A stretch of 6,317 nt of DNA from Candidatus Methanophagales archaeon ANME-1-THS (GTDB taxonomy: Archaea; Halobacteriota; Syntropharchaeia; Alkanophagales; Methanospirareceae), in NCBI GenBank assembly GCA_004212135.1, contig RXIE01000059.1, forward strand, positions 1 to 6,317. Reading direction: 5' to 3'. Made by a program: the position numbers and the translations under genes. Below the pieces are notes generated by a model that searched no databases, was not told the DNA's origin, and saw only the letters and a list, made by a program, of their open reading frames with translations. Below, piece by piece: positions 5,795 to 6,317 of this stretch (position 1 is the stretch's first letter; the number at the start of each line of letters is the position of its first letter).

Positions 5795-5813
5795 ACCCTC
5801 ATAGAGTGAGGGT
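5795..5813. other. Perfect 7-bp inverted repeat upstream of tfe promoter
   Basis: ACCCTCA (5795-5801) and TGAGGGT (5807-5813) pair perfectly around a 5-base TAGAG loop. The repeat ends about seven bases upstream of the AT-rich box of tfe, a place where an archaeal operator or activator site would lie. It could equally be a hairpin ending the rrp42 transcript, which stops about 100 bases earlier. No T-run follows it immediately, which favours a protein-binding site slightly. Confidence 0.4.
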
Positions 5814-5915
5814 CAACCTCGTCGCAATACGCCTGATACTCACCTGATGGTACAATCCCCGTCGTACCACACCCTCGGGTTCTCGTCTGGCGGGTATGCT
5901 TCTATCCTCGATAGC

Positions 5916-6317
5916 CTAGGTCAGGAGATACTTTTCCCGTATCTCCTTCGCCTTTTCCAGTCCAATATTGACCATCTCAGCAATCTCTTCGAGCTTCAGC
6001 CCGCCACTGCCACTCTTCTGCATGCCGTTTAATGCGCCCTCGGCATTAGAAATCACCGTTAGCTTGCTCGCAGCTGCATTCTCCTCATACAAATTCGGGT
6101 CCACGAGGATATTACCGCCGATTTCGACCGTGGTTACCGCCACAGGGGTGTCCCGCATCGGCAGTATAGCTTCACCCGTCAACCCGTATTTCTCGTTCGG
6201 TATGCGGGCATTCAAGAGCGATGCGATCGTCCCTAATGCCGCGGCATCGACGAGGTTACCATCGTTGTCCAGCACATGGATATCAATAAAGACCATCCAG
6301 ACTTTCTCGCCTGCACT
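5916..6317 (-). CDS. rrp42: Exosome complex subunit Rrp42, C-terminal part
   Basis: Non-catalytic RNase PH-like subunit of the archaeal exosome, which pairs with catalytic Rrp41 in the hexameric ring that degrades and tails RNA. The 5' part lies beyond the window: the frame is open to 6317, and residues before the first in-window ATG (SAGEKVW, then MVFIDIHVLD) read as normal Rrp42, so that ATG at 6296 is internal. The 133 visible residues cover the second RNase PH domain, with VLDNDGNLVDAAALGTIASL, LPMRDTPVAVT, ILVDPNLYEE and the MQKSGSGGLKLEEI block. Rrp41 would show a different catalytic stretch and less of the DAAALG pattern, so Rrp42 is preferred. The stop is TAG. The usual downstream neighbour rpl37ae is absent; tfe follows after 150 bases. 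Confidence 0.93.
   Translation of the reverse strand, partial: SAGEKVWMVFIDIHVLDNDGNLVDAAALGTIASLLNARIPNEKYGLTGEAILPMRDTPVAVTTVEIGGNILVDPNLYEENAAASKLTVISNAEGALNGMQKSGSGGLKLEEIAEMVNIGLEKAKEIREKYLLT

Noticed and set aside
5902..5914. CTATC-CTC-GATAG inverted repeat next to the rrp42 stop
   Set aside because: A 5-bp AT-containing stem with a 3-base loop and no T-run is weak and expected by chance.
1..6317. Search for CRISPR arrays, tRNA genes, transposases and attachment sites
   Set aside because: No regularly spaced repeats, cloverleaf-like segments or transposase motifs were seen; the only long repeat is the 48-bp inverted pair.

Overview
The window looks like a chromosomal segment from a euryarchaeon. 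It encodes archaeal/eukaryotic-type ribosomal proteins (uS15 with the S13e-like N-terminus, eS17, archaeal uL24), the archaeal basal transcription factor TFE, the exosome subunit Rrp42 and a flavoprotein of the geranylgeranyl reductase family used for archaeal ether lipids. TATA-like boxes sit at archaeal spacing upstream of several genes. The protein style suggests a Methanomicrobia-like or ANME-1/Syntrophoarchaeia-like lineage, but that is inference from memory. Half of the visible stop codons (5 of 10) are TAG, which argues against a lineage that routinely reads TAG as pyrrolysine.

Layout, left to right. A plus-strand ferredoxin-radical SAM fusion gene (3-1034) has a suspicious 5' end: bases 1-48 are an exact inverted copy of bases 3362-3409 inside the reductase gene. 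It converges on a minus-strand cluster that, in its direction of transcription, runs geranylgeranyl reductase-family gene (4263-3022), rps15 (2979-2509), a two-helix membrane protein (2480-2250), rps17e (2250-2044) and dapA (2057-1170). From rps15 to dapA the genes are tightly packed or overlapping and look like one operon, with a TATA box in the 3' end of the reductase gene. A lone rpl24p (4351-4716, plus) diverges from the reductase gene, possibly sharing one TATA-like box. It then converges on a second minus-strand cluster: rrp42 3' part (6317-5916), a 150-base gap, tfe (5764-5231) and an HD-domain phosphohydrolase gene (5261-4740) that overlaps tfe.

Functionally, most of the window is core information processing (translation, transcription initiation, RNA decay). 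A lysine-pathway enzyme is embedded in a ribosomal operon, a lipid flavoprotein sits beside it, and two proteins of unassigned substrate (radical SAM and HD) flank the core. I see no CRISPR array, transposase, tRNA or rRNA. I did not find a clear new multi-gene system. The strongest anomaly is the 48-base inverted repeat, which may be an assembly or amplification chimera rather than biology.
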